NCBI GenBank assembly: GCA_031546825.1 | Contig: JAVBJU010000013.1 | Location: 62,001-126,000 of the forward strand | Source: Hohaiivirga sp031546825 | Lineage (GTDB): Bacteria > Pseudomonadota > Alphaproteobacteria > Rhizobiales > Beijerinckiaceae | DNA: 64,000 bases | Reading direction: 5' to 3' | In this document: piece after piece, positions 43,691 to 52,138 of the stretch | How the letters are laid out: every line of letters begins with the position of its first letter | How positions within the stretch are numbered: position 1 is the stretch's first letter | Program-made: the position numbers and the translations under genes | Notes under the pieces: model-generated | What the model was told of the DNA's origin: nothing | Database searches by the model: none | What the model saw: only the letters and a program-made list of their open reading frames with translations

Positions 43691-44293
43691 TTAAGCCCGC
43701 CCGTGGGCCTTGTTCCAATCGTCGGCGAGAGAAAAGAAATTACGCATGATGGTCGATCCATGCTCCGACATAATGCTTTCGGGATGGAACTGAACCCCGT
43801 GGATCGGCAGGCTTTTGTGCGATAGCGCCATGATCAGCCCGTCGGGCGTCTCGGCGGTGATGGCGAGATCTGCGGGGCAGGTGGCGCGGTCGACAATCAG
43901 CGAGTGATAGCGGGTGGTTTTAATGGGCCCGTTGATACCGCGGAAAATGGTCTGGCCCCGGTGTTCAATTTCCGAAACCTTGCCGTGCATGGGGGCGGGG
44001 GCGCGGATAACATCGCCGCCGAACACCTGCCCAATGGCCTGCAAACCAAGGCAAACGCCAAAGATCGGGATGTTTTTCCCAGCCTTTTCTATCACATCAA
44101 GACAAATGCCCGCCTCGTTCGGCGTGCAGGGGCCGGGTGAAAGCACAATGGCATGCGGCTTCTTGGCAATGACATCCGCACTGGTGAGCGTATCATTGCG
44201 CGCCACCTCGACATCATCGACCAGCGGCCCGATCAGATGGACGAGATTCCACGTGAAGGAATCATAGTTATCGATGACAAGGACACGAGACAT
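43691..44293 (-). CDS. trpG: Anthranilate synthase glutamine amidotransferase component TrpG
   Basis: A 200-residue class I glutamine amidotransferase. The triad is seen as Cys in PIFGVCLGLQAIGQ and His-Glu in GVQFHPESIMSEHG; the oxyanion motif SPGPCTPNEAG is present. It supplies ammonia to TrpE. In many relatives trpE and trpG are closer together; here a toxin-antitoxin pair of about 750 bases lies between them. PabA function is a possible second role for such proteins. Confidence 0.93.
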   Translation of the reverse strand: MSRVLVIDNYDSFTWNLVHLIGPLVDDVEVARNDTLTSADVIAKKPHAIVLSPGPCTPNEAGICLDVIEKAGKNIPIFGVCLGLQAIGQVFGGDVIRAPAPMHGKVSEIEHRGQTIFRGINGPIKTTRYHSLIVDRATCPADLAITAETPDGLIMALSHKSLPIHGVQFHPESIMSEHGSTIMRNFFSLADDWNKAHGRA

Positions 44294-44471
44294 AAGTGGC
44301 GTTCCCGGACGTTCGTTTCATGCCACTGCTGGCATATATGAAATAAGGGCGTCAGCTTTGCGCTGCCGAGGCGGTTTGGTCAAGGGAGGCAAACGGTTTT
44401 GTTGCGCGCGGGATGAGGTGCCGAGCCTCAAAAATCTAAGGAAAATGCGGCAATAAACAAGTTGCAGGTAC

Positions 44472-44969
44472 TCATAAAGGCTTGCCCTGCGCAAAGCGTA
44501 GCATCAGCGTCATCGTGTGCACTGGAGAAGGCTGGAAGCCGTAATGCGAGTAAAACTGCCATGCGCTCTCGTGGAGAGCATGAACGACCAGAGCGCGGAC
44601 GCCCACACTTTCGGATACGGCCCGCACCCTGTTTACCGCGTCGCGCAATAAAGCCCCGCCGAGATTCAGTCCCTGGGCACGCAGATCAACGGCAAGCCGC
44701 GCCAACACCATAACTGGCACAGGGTCCGGCATGTTTCTACGCACCGCTCCAGTCGCTTGTTGATGCGCAATCGCCCCTGAGGCAAGAGCGTAATAGCCCA
44801 AGACATGATTATGCATGTCAGCAACAACGAAAGTGCGGCTGGCACCATTGAGGTGATTGATGAGCGAGCGGCGTTTGAGCCAATCATCCAGAACAGGTTC
44901 ACCGCAATTGAATGCAGAAAGTTGGTGTTCGGCGCATAATGCAAGTGGCGCTGAAAGAACCAGACTCAT
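44472..44969 (-). CDS. GNAT-family acetyltransferase toxin (TacT/AtaT-like)
   Basis: A 165-residue GNAT protein. It has the toxin-type opening LCAEHQLSAFNCGEPVLDDWLKRRS, the acetyl-CoA binding motif RAQGLNLGGALLRDAV and the catalytic-Tyr region FYSHYGFQPSP near the end. TacT/AtaT toxins acetylate the amino acid on charged tRNA and stop translation. The ATG overlaps the antitoxin stop as ATGA, typical of such pairs. It lies inside the trp region, between trpG and trpE, suggesting a mobile insertion. Confidence 0.88.
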   Translation of the reverse strand: MSLVLSAPLALCAEHQLSAFNCGEPVLDDWLKRRSLINHLNGASRTFVVADMHNHVLGYYALASGAIAHQQATGAVRRNMPDPVPVMVLARLAVDLRAQGLNLGGALLRDAVNRVRAVSESVGVRALVVHALHESAWQFYSHYGFQPSPVHTMTLMLRFAQGKPL

Positions 44970-45226
44970 TTCCACGGAGCTTTGACAGCCATGAGGCGTT
45001 CAAGACCTGGGTTGGGACCTTCTGGCGCGTCCAGTAACGCCGTGAATTGCTGGAATTTATCAGAATCGAGTTGGAAAAACACTTGGTCCAGCACCACCGA
45101 CTGAGCACGGTCGCAGGCGGCTTCGAGCATGAAATCTGAACGGTTTTTGCCCAGCAGGCTGGCTGCATGATCAATCAAATCACGCTGCTCTGGTAAGGCA
45201 CGCAAATTGATGGCGGCGTCTCGCAT
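44966..45226 (-). CDS. DUF1778 ribbon-helix-helix antitoxin (TacA-like)
   Basis: An 86-residue protein. The N-terminal AAINLRALPEQRDLIDHAASLLGKNRSDFMLEAACDRAQ is the DUF1778 RHH fold that binds the operator; the C-terminal part (FFQLDSDKFQQFTALLDAP) is the toxin-neutralising tail. The start at 45226 sits within a perfect inverted repeat, implying autorepression by the toxin-antitoxin complex. It is first in the pair. Confidence 0.9.
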   Translation of the reverse strand: MRDAAINLRALPEQRDLIDHAASLLGKNRSDFMLEAACDRAQSVVLDQVFFQLDSDKFQQFTALLDAPEGPNPGLERLMAVKAPWK

Positions 45227-45276
45227 CTATCATCTCCATTGTGTAGATGATAGATATACTGATCGCGTGTATATCT
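45225..45276. promoter_or_regulatory. Two palindromic operators at the toxin-antitoxin promoter
   Basis: ATCTATCATC (45225-45234) pairs with GATGATAGAT (45246-45255), and AGATATAC (45252-45259) pairs with GTATATCT (45269-45276). Both are perfect and overlap by a few bases. The first begins at the antitoxin start codon. They fit RHH-protein autorepression sites. Confidence 0.7.
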
Positions 45277-45317
45277 TTTGTCAATACGCCTAAGGCTGCG
45301 CGCTGCGTTGCTGCATC

Positions 45318-46835
45318 TTATTGCCCGAAGAGCGAGCGTCCCGCAAAATTCGCGGCTTCCTCGGCGGCGCGGAATAAAGCTTTCGCTTTATTGACGCATT
45401 CCTGCTGCTCTGAAGCGGGGTCGGAATCGTAGACGATGCCTGCGCCCGCTTGCACATACATGCGGCCGTTTTTAACCATGGCGGTGCGCAGTACGATGCA
45501 GGTGTCCATTTCGCCGTCGGCGCTGAAATAGCCGATACAGCCGCCGTAGACGCCGCGCTTGTGCTTCTCCAACTCGTCGATGATCTCCATGGCGCGCACC
45601 TTGGGCGCGCCGGAAACGGTGCCTGCGGGAAAGCCTGCCTGAAGGGCGTCGAGCGCATCAAATTTGCTTGAAAGGTCGCCTTCGACATTGGAGACGATGT
45701 GCATCACCTGGCTGTAGAATTCGAGGAAGAAGCTGTCGGTGACTTTGACCGAGCCGATCTCGGAAACGCGGCCCACATCATTGCGGCCAAGGTCAAGCAG
45801 CATCAGGTGTTCGGCCCGTTCTTTCGGGTCGGCCAGGAGGCTGTCGGCATGCGCTTTGTCTTCTGAGGCCGTCGCGCCGCGCGGGCGTGTTCCGGCGATG
45901 GGGCGGATCGTCACCTTGCCGTCGCGGACCCGCACCAGAATTTCCGGGCTTGAACAGACGATCTGGAAATCCTCAAAATCAAGATAGCAGAGAAATGGGG
46001 CAGGGTTGACACGACGCAATGCGCGGTAGAGCGCGAAGGCGGGCAGCGGAAAATCGGTCTCGAACCGTTGCGACAGCACCACCTGGAAAACATCGCCCGC
46101 TCGCACGTATTCCTTGGCGCGGGCTACCATTGCCGCGTATTCCGCAGGCGTGGTGTTGGAACAGGGCGGGGCGATCTCGATAATGTCATCGCTGCGGTCG
46201 GAAATAGCGATGGGTGCTTCAAGCGCGCGTTCAACGGTCTCCAAACGGGCGAGGGCGTTTTCGTAAGCGACCTTGGCCGAAACACCCGCTTCGGGACGCA
46301 CGGGCGTGACCAGCGCAATCTCATCGCGCACAGCGTCGAACACCACCATGACGGTTGGGCGCACCAGAATGGCATCGGGCACACCCAGCATGTCCGGGTT
46401 GGGTTCGGGCAGGCGCTCCATCTGGCGCACCATGTCATAGCCAAGATAGCCGAATAATCCGGCCGCCATGGGCGGAAACTCTTCGCCAAGAGGCAGGGCG
46501 CTCTCTTTGAGTAGCGCGCGCAGCGATGCGATTGCGGGCGTGGTATCGGGCAGGAAAGCCGCCGGGTCGCTGAGCGCATTGCGATTAATTTCAACACGGC
46601 CATCGCGGCAGCGCCAGATCAGATCTGGTGCCAGACCGATCATCGAATAGCGACCACGCACGGCACCGCCCTCGACCGATTCCAGCAGGAACGCCGAGCC
46701 CTTTTGGGTTGCGCGCAGTTTGAGGTAAGCGGCAACCGGTGTGAGCAAATCACCAACGAGTGTCGTCTTGATGGCGACAGGACGCCCGGCCTCATATTCC
46801 GTCGAAAAAGCCTGAAAGTCTGGAGCCGCCATCAA
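45318..46835 (-). CDS. trpE: Anthranilate synthase component I TrpE
   Basis: A 505-residue chorismate-binding enzyme. Conserved segments are AGDVFQVVLSQRFE, SSPEILVRVRDGKVTIRPIAGTRPRG, LMLLDLGRNDVGRVSEIGSV, FPAGTVSGAPKVRAMEIIDELE and GCIGYFSADGEMDTCIVLRT. The feedback Trp site motif is near the N-terminus (LLESVEGGAVRGRYSMIG). It starts 4 bases after the ppiD-like gene stop, so it is probably read from that promoter. No leader peptide or attenuator is visible. Confidence 0.95.
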   Translation of the reverse strand: MMAAPDFQAFSTEYEAGRPVAIKTTLVGDLLTPVAAYLKLRATQKGSAFLLESVEGGAVRGRYSMIGLAPDLIWRCRDGRVEINRNALSDPAAFLPDTTPAIASLRALLKESALPLGEEFPPMAAGLFGYLGYDMVRQMERLPEPNPDMLGVPDAILVRPTVMVVFDAVRDEIALVTPVRPEAGVSAKVAYENALARLETVERALEAPIAISDRSDDIIEIAPPCSNTTPAEYAAMVARAKEYVRAGDVFQVVLSQRFETDFPLPAFALYRALRRVNPAPFLCYLDFEDFQIVCSSPEILVRVRDGKVTIRPIAGTRPRGATASEDKAHADSLLADPKERAEHLMLLDLGRNDVGRVSEIGSVKVTDSFFLEFYSQVMHIVSNVEGDLSSKFDALDALQAGFPAGTVSGAPKVRAMEIIDELEKHKRGVYGGCIGYFSADGEMDTCIVLRTAMVKNGRMYVQAGAGIVYDSDPASEQQECVNKAKALFRAAEEAANFAGRSLFGQ

Positions 46836-46839
46836 TGTC

Positions 46840-48741
46840 TCAATACTCCGTTTCCGTGCCGAACGCGTTACGCGCCATGTTCTGGTCCACGACCACGCCG
46901 AGATCCTTCTGCGAGCGGGTGATGTATTCCAGCACGATATCCTGGCTGACCCCTTGAGCCATCTGGTCGGTCAATTTGGCGGTTTCGGGAGCCGTGCTGC
47001 CGTTGGCGGGCAATGTGGCTGCCGTGACAATGAAAATCACCTGACTGGTGCCGCCGTTAAGGCTCGATGGTGTTCCAACGGGCGTGGAGAAGACACGCTC
47101 GAGAGCGGCCGCCGGGATGCCCGCCGGTGGCGTGCCCGCGCGGGTCAGTTGCCGAGCTGTGGCGACCTGCGCCTTGCTCTGGGCGGCCACTGTGGCGAGG
47201 TCCGCCGGTGTCTTGATCTGAGCCAACTGGTCAGTGGCGATCTTGGCCAGGCGGTTGGTCGTTTCTATCCGTTTCCAGATATCCACCACCTGTGTACGCA
47301 CTTCGCTGAGCGTGCGATCACGGGAGGGCGTGACATTGGTGATGACATACCAGATACCGCCGCCATCGCGCATATTGAGTGCCGCGTTGGGAACGCCGAT
47401 ATCCGAGGCGAATGTCGCGCGAATAAGCTGCTCGGCTTCGGGCAGGCCGGGAACCTTCTGGCCGTTCATGTCGAGGCCAGATTTGTCTATGGCCTTGACC
47501 TCAATGAATGGAATTTTCAACTCATTGGCGATTTCGGAGAAGGGACGGGCGTTTGCTGTCATATCTTCGATGGAGTCGCGCAAGGTATTGATTTGCGGCT
47601 GCACCCGCTCACGGGCAAGGCGGGCCTTGATTTGCGCCTTCACATCCTCAAAGGGGATTGTCTGAATTTCGCTAACGCGCAACAGAACCGGGCCGAATGG
47701 GGAGGCAATCAGTTCACTTGTTTGATTTTTGGCGAGCGTGAATACCGTCTCAGCAATTTTGGGATCGAGAATATCCGCTTTCGACGACGGGCCAAAGGTC
47801 AGGGCTTCGGGAGCGATTTTCTGCTCCAAAGCCAGCGCATCAAAGGTCGCCTTATTGGCTTTCAGGCGGGCGAGGGCGTCTTTGGCCTGCTGGTCGCTGG
47901 AGAACAGGATTTGTTGATAGGTGCGGCGTTCCGGGCCAAATGTGCCACTTTGCTTGAAGCCTTCGAAATTTTTGCGGGCTTCGTCATCGGAGATGCTGTC
48001 TGGCTTGCCAAGGGCGTCAGGCAGTACGGCAAGCGCTTCGAAGGCACGGTATTCCGGGGCCCGGAACTGGGCTTTGAAATCTTGATAGGTCGCTTCGATC
48101 TGCGCTTCAGTGGGTTCGGGAATCGTTCCGGCGGCGGCATCGGTCACAGTATAATAGGTGACATCGCGCCGCTCGTTGACGAGCCGGGTCGCAAATTCCT
48201 GCATCGCCTTAGGAGCTGTGACGCCGGTGGTCATCGGCGTGAGAAGCTGGGTACGGACGATATCGGAACGCTGCAGCGCAAAAAAGGCGGGCTCTGACAT
48301 CTGCATGCTGTTGAGATAGCTGGTCAACGCATTGCGGTCGAAGCCAAGCGCAGTCTTGAAGGCGGGGATGGCGAAGATGCTCTCGCGGATGGCATCATCG
48401 GAAATCGATAGCCCCAGCTTGCGGGCGTTCTCATCGAGCACCGCACGCGAAACCGAACTGGACAGAACGCTGCGGTCCAGCTGCATCGCCTTGGCCTCGG
48501 CGGCGGTCACCGGACGTTGGGACTGCATTTCGACCTGCTTGAGGAAGCGCTGGTAATCAGTTTTGAGCGCATCGACGGACACCGTGGTCTTGCCGGCGGT
48601 TATCACCGTTGTCGATTGACTGCTGAGCATATCCCTCGGGATGAATACCATCGAGAAGGCGATGATCAGAATGCCAAACAAGAACGTGATAATGATCTTT
48701 CCGAGCCAGTTCTGCTGGGCCTTGCGCAAACCTTCGAGCAT
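46840..48741 (-). CDS. PpiD/SurA-like peptidyl-prolyl isomerase, membrane-anchored chaperone
   Basis: A 633-residue protein with an N-terminal membrane anchor (LGKIIITFLFGILIIAFSMVFIP) and a large periplasmic part. The SurA_N-type domain spans about residues 40-200, and a parvulin-like rotamase region about 235-360 (KQSGTFGPERRTYQQILFSSDQQAKDALARLK); its activity is uncertain, as in PpiD. It assists folding of exported proteins near SecYEG. It is read before trpE with a 4-base gap, an odd partner for tryptophan synthesis but a common order in Brucella-like genomes. Confidence 0.87.
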   Translation of the reverse strand: MLEGLRKAQQNWLGKIIITFLFGILIIAFSMVFIPRDMLSSQSTTVITAGKTTVSVDALKTDYQRFLKQVEMQSQRPVTAAEAKAMQLDRSVLSSSVSRAVLDENARKLGLSISDDAIRESIFAIPAFKTALGFDRNALTSYLNSMQMSEPAFFALQRSDIVRTQLLTPMTTGVTAPKAMQEFATRLVNERRDVTYYTVTDAAAGTIPEPTEAQIEATYQDFKAQFRAPEYRAFEALAVLPDALGKPDSISDDEARKNFEGFKQSGTFGPERRTYQQILFSSDQQAKDALARLKANKATFDALALEQKIAPEALTFGPSSKADILDPKIAETVFTLAKNQTSELIASPFGPVLLRVSEIQTIPFEDVKAQIKARLARERVQPQINTLRDSIEDMTANARPFSEIANELKIPFIEVKAIDKSGLDMNGQKVPGLPEAEQLIRATFASDIGVPNAALNMRDGGGIWYVITNVTPSRDRTLSEVRTQVVDIWKRIETTNRLAKIATDQLAQIKTPADLATVAAQSKAQVATARQLTRAGTPPAGIPAAALERVFSTPVGTPSSLNGGTSQVIFIVTAATLPANGSTAPETAKLTDQMAQGVSQDIVLEYITRSQKDLGVVVDQNMARNAFGTETEY

Positions 48742-48922
48742 TGTATTTCCGTTTCATGAATCCCGTATCAGACGCGGATAGCCTATTGTGCGCCCGGATG
48801 AAAGGGGTGGTAGTTGAATTTAGACGCTTCTCTCTGCTAGGTGAAGTCTGTAGCTGCGCAATGGCACGCCCGAAATAAGTTCGGCCATGCCTGCAATGCG
48901 GCGTTAAGCAGGAGTGGAATCG

Positions 48923-49687
48923 ATGTCAAATGCGTCCCCCCGTCCTCTGGTGGCTGGAAACTGGAAGATGAACGGTTTGCGGGCCTCTGCCGCGGAACTG
49001 GCGAATATCCACAAGGGGTATTCGGCGGAACTGAAGGCCAATGTTGATCTCTTGATTTGCCCGCCGAGCCCGCTCCTCCACATGTTTGCTGTGGCCAATG
49101 TCGGCACACGCGTTGCGACCGGTGCTCAGGATTGCCACGCCAAACAGAGCGGAGCCTATACGGGTGACATTTCCGCTGAAATGATTGCCGATGCCGGGGC
49201 GGCTTATGTGATTGTCGGCCACTCAGAACGCCGCCAGTATCACAAGGAAAAGGATCTGGATGTGGCCGCCAAGGCCCTTGCCGCGCAAGCTCAGGGGCTT
49301 ATTGCCATCGTCTGCGTCGGCGAGACGCGGGAAGAACGTGAAGCGGGCCGCACCCTCGCGGTCGTGCGCCGTCAGCTTAAGGGCTCGATTCCCGAAGGCT
49401 CCAACGCCGATAACCTCGTGATCGCCTATGAGCCGGTATGGGCCATCGGCACCGGTCTTACACCAACCTCCAAAGATGTGGAGGAAGTGCACGCGCTGAT
49501 CCGTGGTGACCTGCGCCGCATCGTTGGCAAAGCCGAGGCTGACAAAACCCGCATCCTCTACGGCGGTTCGGTTAAGCCTTCCAATGCCAAGGAATTAATG
49601 GCTGTTGCGAATGTGGATGGCGCCCTTGTGGGTGGGGCCAGCCTTGTGGCAACCGATTTCCTCGGTATTGCTAACGCCTACCTGTAA
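48923..49687 (+). CDS. tpiA: Triosephosphate isomerase
   Basis: A 254-residue TIM barrel. Catalytic residues are Lys15 in AGNWKMNG, His in VIVGHSERR and Glu in IAYEPVWAIGTG; the phosphate loop YGGSVKPSNAKEL is intact. GGAG upstream (48911-48914) supports the ATG at 48923. It interconverts DHAP and glyceraldehyde 3-phosphate, and so connects with the glpD product and eno in this window. A tandem repeat covers its stop codon. Confidence 0.97.
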   Translation: MSNASPRPLVAGNWKMNGLRASAAELANIHKGYSAELKANVDLLICPPSPLLHMFAVANVGTRVATGAQDCHAKQSGAYTGDISAEMIADAGAAYVIVGHSERRQYHKEKDLDVAAKALAAQAQGLIAIVCVGETREEREAGRTLAVVRRQLKGSIPEGSNADNLVIAYEPVWAIGTGLTPTSKDVEEVHALIRGDLRRIVGKAEADKTRILYGGSVKPSNAKELMAVANVDGALVGGASLVATDFLGIANAYL

Positions 49688-49723
49688 TCCTATGTAAGGC
49701 AAGTAATCCTTATCTAAGGCAAG
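49685..49723 (+). repeat. Tandem imperfect repeat over the tpiA stop codon
   Basis: Two units of about 19-20 bases, each starting TAATCCT and ending TAAGGCAAG, lie side by side (49685-49703 and 49704-49723). The first contains the TAA stop of tpiA. Confidence 0.7.
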
Positions 49724-49729
49724 ACTGGC

Positions 49730-49770
49730 AAAATCCAGGAAGCGCATTTTCCGGCGCGTTCCCGGATTTT
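49730..49770 (+). terminator. Imperfect hairpin after tpiA
   Basis: AAAATCC and GGAA on the left pair with TTCC and GGATTTT on the right, with two unpaired bases and a loop around ATTTTCCG. It is probably the tpiA terminator; secG begins about 100 bases later. Confidence 0.55.
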
Positions 49771-49876
49771 GGCCCTTTGATCCGCGCGCGGCCTGTGCTA
49801 GAGGCTGTGCTAAGTAAATTCGTTGATGGAAAGCGGCTGGGCGTCGTGCCTTGCCGCTTGAGGTATTTGGAACTCC

Positions 49877-50206
49877 ATGTCTACGCTTCAAACGGTCATT
49901 ATCGTCATTCACATGATCATCGTCCTGGCGCTGATCGGTGTCGTGCTGCTGCAACGCTCTGAAGGCGGGCTTGGGCTCGGTGGGGGCGGTGGCGTCTCCG
50001 GCTTCATGACCGGGCGCGGAACTGCCAATGCTCTGACGCGGGCGACTGCCATGCTGGCCGCTGGTTTCTTTGTGACCAGCCTGACGCTGACCGTGCTCGC
50101 CAGCCGTGGCACTGCGCCGCGCTCGCTGCTCGACGGTGCTCCTGTCCAAACCCAGACGGCACCAGCGCCGATACCTCCGGCACCACAAGTGCCGCAGTCC
50201 CAGTAA
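49877..50206 (+). CDS. secG: Protein translocase subunit SecG
   Basis: A 109-residue protein with two transmembrane helices (VIIVIHMIIVLALIGVVLLQ and MLAAGFFVTSLTLTVLAS) separated by the conserved SEGGLGLGGGGGVSGFMTGRGTANALTRAT loop. It completes the SecYEG channel. The C-terminal tail is rich in Pro and Ala. A strong terminator follows. The order tpiA-secG-pyrG is usual in alphaproteobacteria. Confidence 0.95.
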   Translation: MSTLQTVIIVIHMIIVLALIGVVLLQRSEGGLGLGGGGGVSGFMTGRGTANALTRATAMLAAGFFVTSLTLTVLASRGTAPRSLLDGAPVQTQTAPAPIPPAPQVPQSQ

Positions 50207-50220
50207 GGGCACCAAAAATC

Positions 50221-50249
50221 AAAGGGCCGTTTCTCGGCCCTTTCTTTTT
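50221..50249 (+). terminator. Rho-independent terminator after secG
   Basis: AAAGGGCCG (50221-50229) pairs with CGGCCCTTT (50235-50243) around TTTCT, followed by a T-run ending at 50249. Confidence 0.9.
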
Positions 50250-50318
50250 GTGGAACATTCTTCGGAATGAGGCTTATGCCTTGGTCGAATCACTTTTTTG
50301 CTTTACGGATTTAAGCCC

Positions 50319-51947
50319 ATGACGCGGTATATTTTCATCACAGGCGGCGTGGTATCTTCGCTCGGCAAAGGTCTGGCTTCGGCCGCTTTGGGAGCGCTTC
50401 TCCAGGCGCGCGGCTATAAAGTTCGGCTTTGCAAGCTGGATCCCTATCTCAATGTCGATCCGGGCACGATGAGCCCCTACGAGCACGGTGAGTGTTTCGT
50501 GACCGACGATGGCGCGGAGACCGATCTGGATCTCGGCCATTACGAGCGGTTTACGGGGCGCCCCTGCACGAAGGGCGATAACATCACCACCGGGCGCATC
50601 TATCTCGATATCATCACCAGAGAACGGCGCGGCGATTATCTCGGCGCGACCATTCAGGTCATCCCGCATGTGACGAATGCCATCAAGGAATTCGTGCTAT
50701 CGACCGATGGCCAGTTTGATTTCGTGCTGGTGGAAATCGGCGGCACAGTCGGCGATATCGAAGGCCTGCCGTTCTTCGAGGCGATTCGCCAGCTTGGCCA
50801 GCAGCTTGAGCGCGATCAGGCGGTTTATGTCCACCTGACATTGTTGCCGTTCATTCCCTCCGCTGGCGAGCTCAAGACTAAACCCACCCAGCATTCGGTG
50901 GCGGAACTGCGCTCCATTGGCATTCAGCCCCATGTGTTGCTGTGCCGCACAGATCGCCCGATTCCCAAGGAAGAGCGCCGCAAGCTTGGTTTGTTCTGTA
51001 ACGTGCGTGAAGACGCCGTTGTGGAAGCGCGTGACGCGCGTTCGATCTATGACGTGCCGCTCGCGTACCACGAGAAGGGTCTTGACCGTGAAGTTCTGGC
51101 AGCTTTCGGCATCAAGGACGCTCCGAAGCCCGATCTCGGATTGTGGCATGAAATTTCCGAACGCATTGCGCACCCTGAGGGCGAGGTCACTATTGCCATT
51201 GTTGGCAAGTACACCGGCCTGAAAGATGCGTATAAGTCTCTCATCGAAGCTGTGACCCACGGCGGCATCGCCAACAAGGTCAAGGTCAACCTGAAATGGG
51301 TCGAGAGCGAGACGCTCGAAACCGAGGATCCGGTTCCGCATCTGTCCGATGTTGATGCCATTCTGGTGCCCGGCGGGTTTGGCGCGCGGGGCGCGGAAGG
51401 CAAGATCATTGCCGCAAAATTCGCCCGTGAGCGCAAGATTCCCTATTTTGGCATCTGCTTCGGCATGCAGATGGCTGTGGTTGAAGCCACGCGCCATCTG
51501 GTCGGTGTTGAAAAGGCGAGTTCGAGTGAGTTTGGCCCCACGACCGAACCGGTGGTTGGTCTCCTGACCGAATGGTTGCAGGGTAATGAGTTGCAGAAGC
51601 GCAACCTTGATGGCGATCTCGGCGGCACCATGCGGCTTGGTGCTTATCACGCCAATCTCGTGCTGGGCACCAAGGTTGCCGAGATTTACGGTGATACCAA
51701 AATCTCCGAGCGCCACCGCCACCGTTACGAGGTCAATATGGCCTACCGTGAACGGCTGGAATCCAAGGGCCTTTGCTTCTCTGGTCTTTCTCCCGATGGC
51801 TTGCTGCCGGAAATTGTCGAAATTGCGGATCATCCGTGGTTCATCGGTGTGCAGTTCCACCCGGAACTGAAGTCACGCCCGTTTGAACCGCATCCGCTGT
51901 TCAAGAGTTTCATTGCAGCGGCGCTGGAGCAGAGCCGTTTGGTGTAA
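50319..51947 (+). CDS. pyrG: CTP synthase
   Basis: A 542-residue amidotransferase-synthetase. The synthetase half starts MTRYIFITGGVVSSLGKGLAS and includes DPYLNVDPGTMSPYEHGE; the glutaminase half has the nucleophile in IPYFGICFGMQMAVVEA and His-Glu in GVQFHPELKSRP. It aminates UTP to CTP, downstream of the pyrH product. The ATG at 50319 is the family start; the open frame begins 21 bases earlier. Confidence 0.97.
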   Translation: MTRYIFITGGVVSSLGKGLASAALGALLQARGYKVRLCKLDPYLNVDPGTMSPYEHGECFVTDDGAETDLDLGHYERFTGRPCTKGDNITTGRIYLDIITRERRGDYLGATIQVIPHVTNAIKEFVLSTDGQFDFVLVEIGGTVGDIEGLPFFEAIRQLGQQLERDQAVYVHLTLLPFIPSAGELKTKPTQHSVAELRSIGIQPHVLLCRTDRPIPKEERRKLGLFCNVREDAVVEARDARSIYDVPLAYHEKGLDREVLAAFGIKDAPKPDLGLWHEISERIAHPEGEVTIAIVGKYTGLKDAYKSLIEAVTHGGIANKVKVNLKWVESETLETEDPVPHLSDVDAILVPGGFGARGAEGKIIAAKFARERKIPYFGICFGMQMAVVEATRHLVGVEKASSSEFGPTTEPVVGLLTEWLQGNELQKRNLDGDLGGTMRLGAYHANLVLGTKVAEIYGDTKISERHRHRYEVNMAYRERLESKGLCFSGLSPDGLLPEIVEIADHPWFIGVQFHPELKSRPFEPHPLFKSFIAAALEQSRLV

Positions 51948-51999
51948 GAATCTAGGGAGTTGGTTTAATAATCACCTCTATCCCGCTGAAATACAACAA

Positions 52000-52040
52000 A
52001 TCCGGCGGATAAGCTAAAGCAGCTCCCGCCGGATATTTTA
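52000..52040 (+). terminator. Hairpin after pyrG
   Basis: ATCCGGCGG (52000-52008) pairs with CCGCCGGAT (52026-52034) around a 17-base loop and is followed by ATTTTA. Confidence 0.65.
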
Positions 52041-52138
52041 TTGTGAGCGGCCTCATACACCCGCCGCGATTTGCCTGGCTAATATTCGCTCCTTATAGTG
52101 CCAAAACTTATCCTAAATTTCCTTCCGCCGGAGTTTCC

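Noticed and set aside
43610..44471. A trp leader peptide with attenuator before trpG or trpE
   Set aside because: No short ORF with consecutive Trp codons followed by alternative hairpins was found upstream of either gene.
46954..48297. A 447-codon plus-strand frame opposite the PpiD-like gene
   Set aside because: The minus-strand protein has an anchor, SurA-type and rotamase regions; the plus-strand frame has no family features and no ribosome site.
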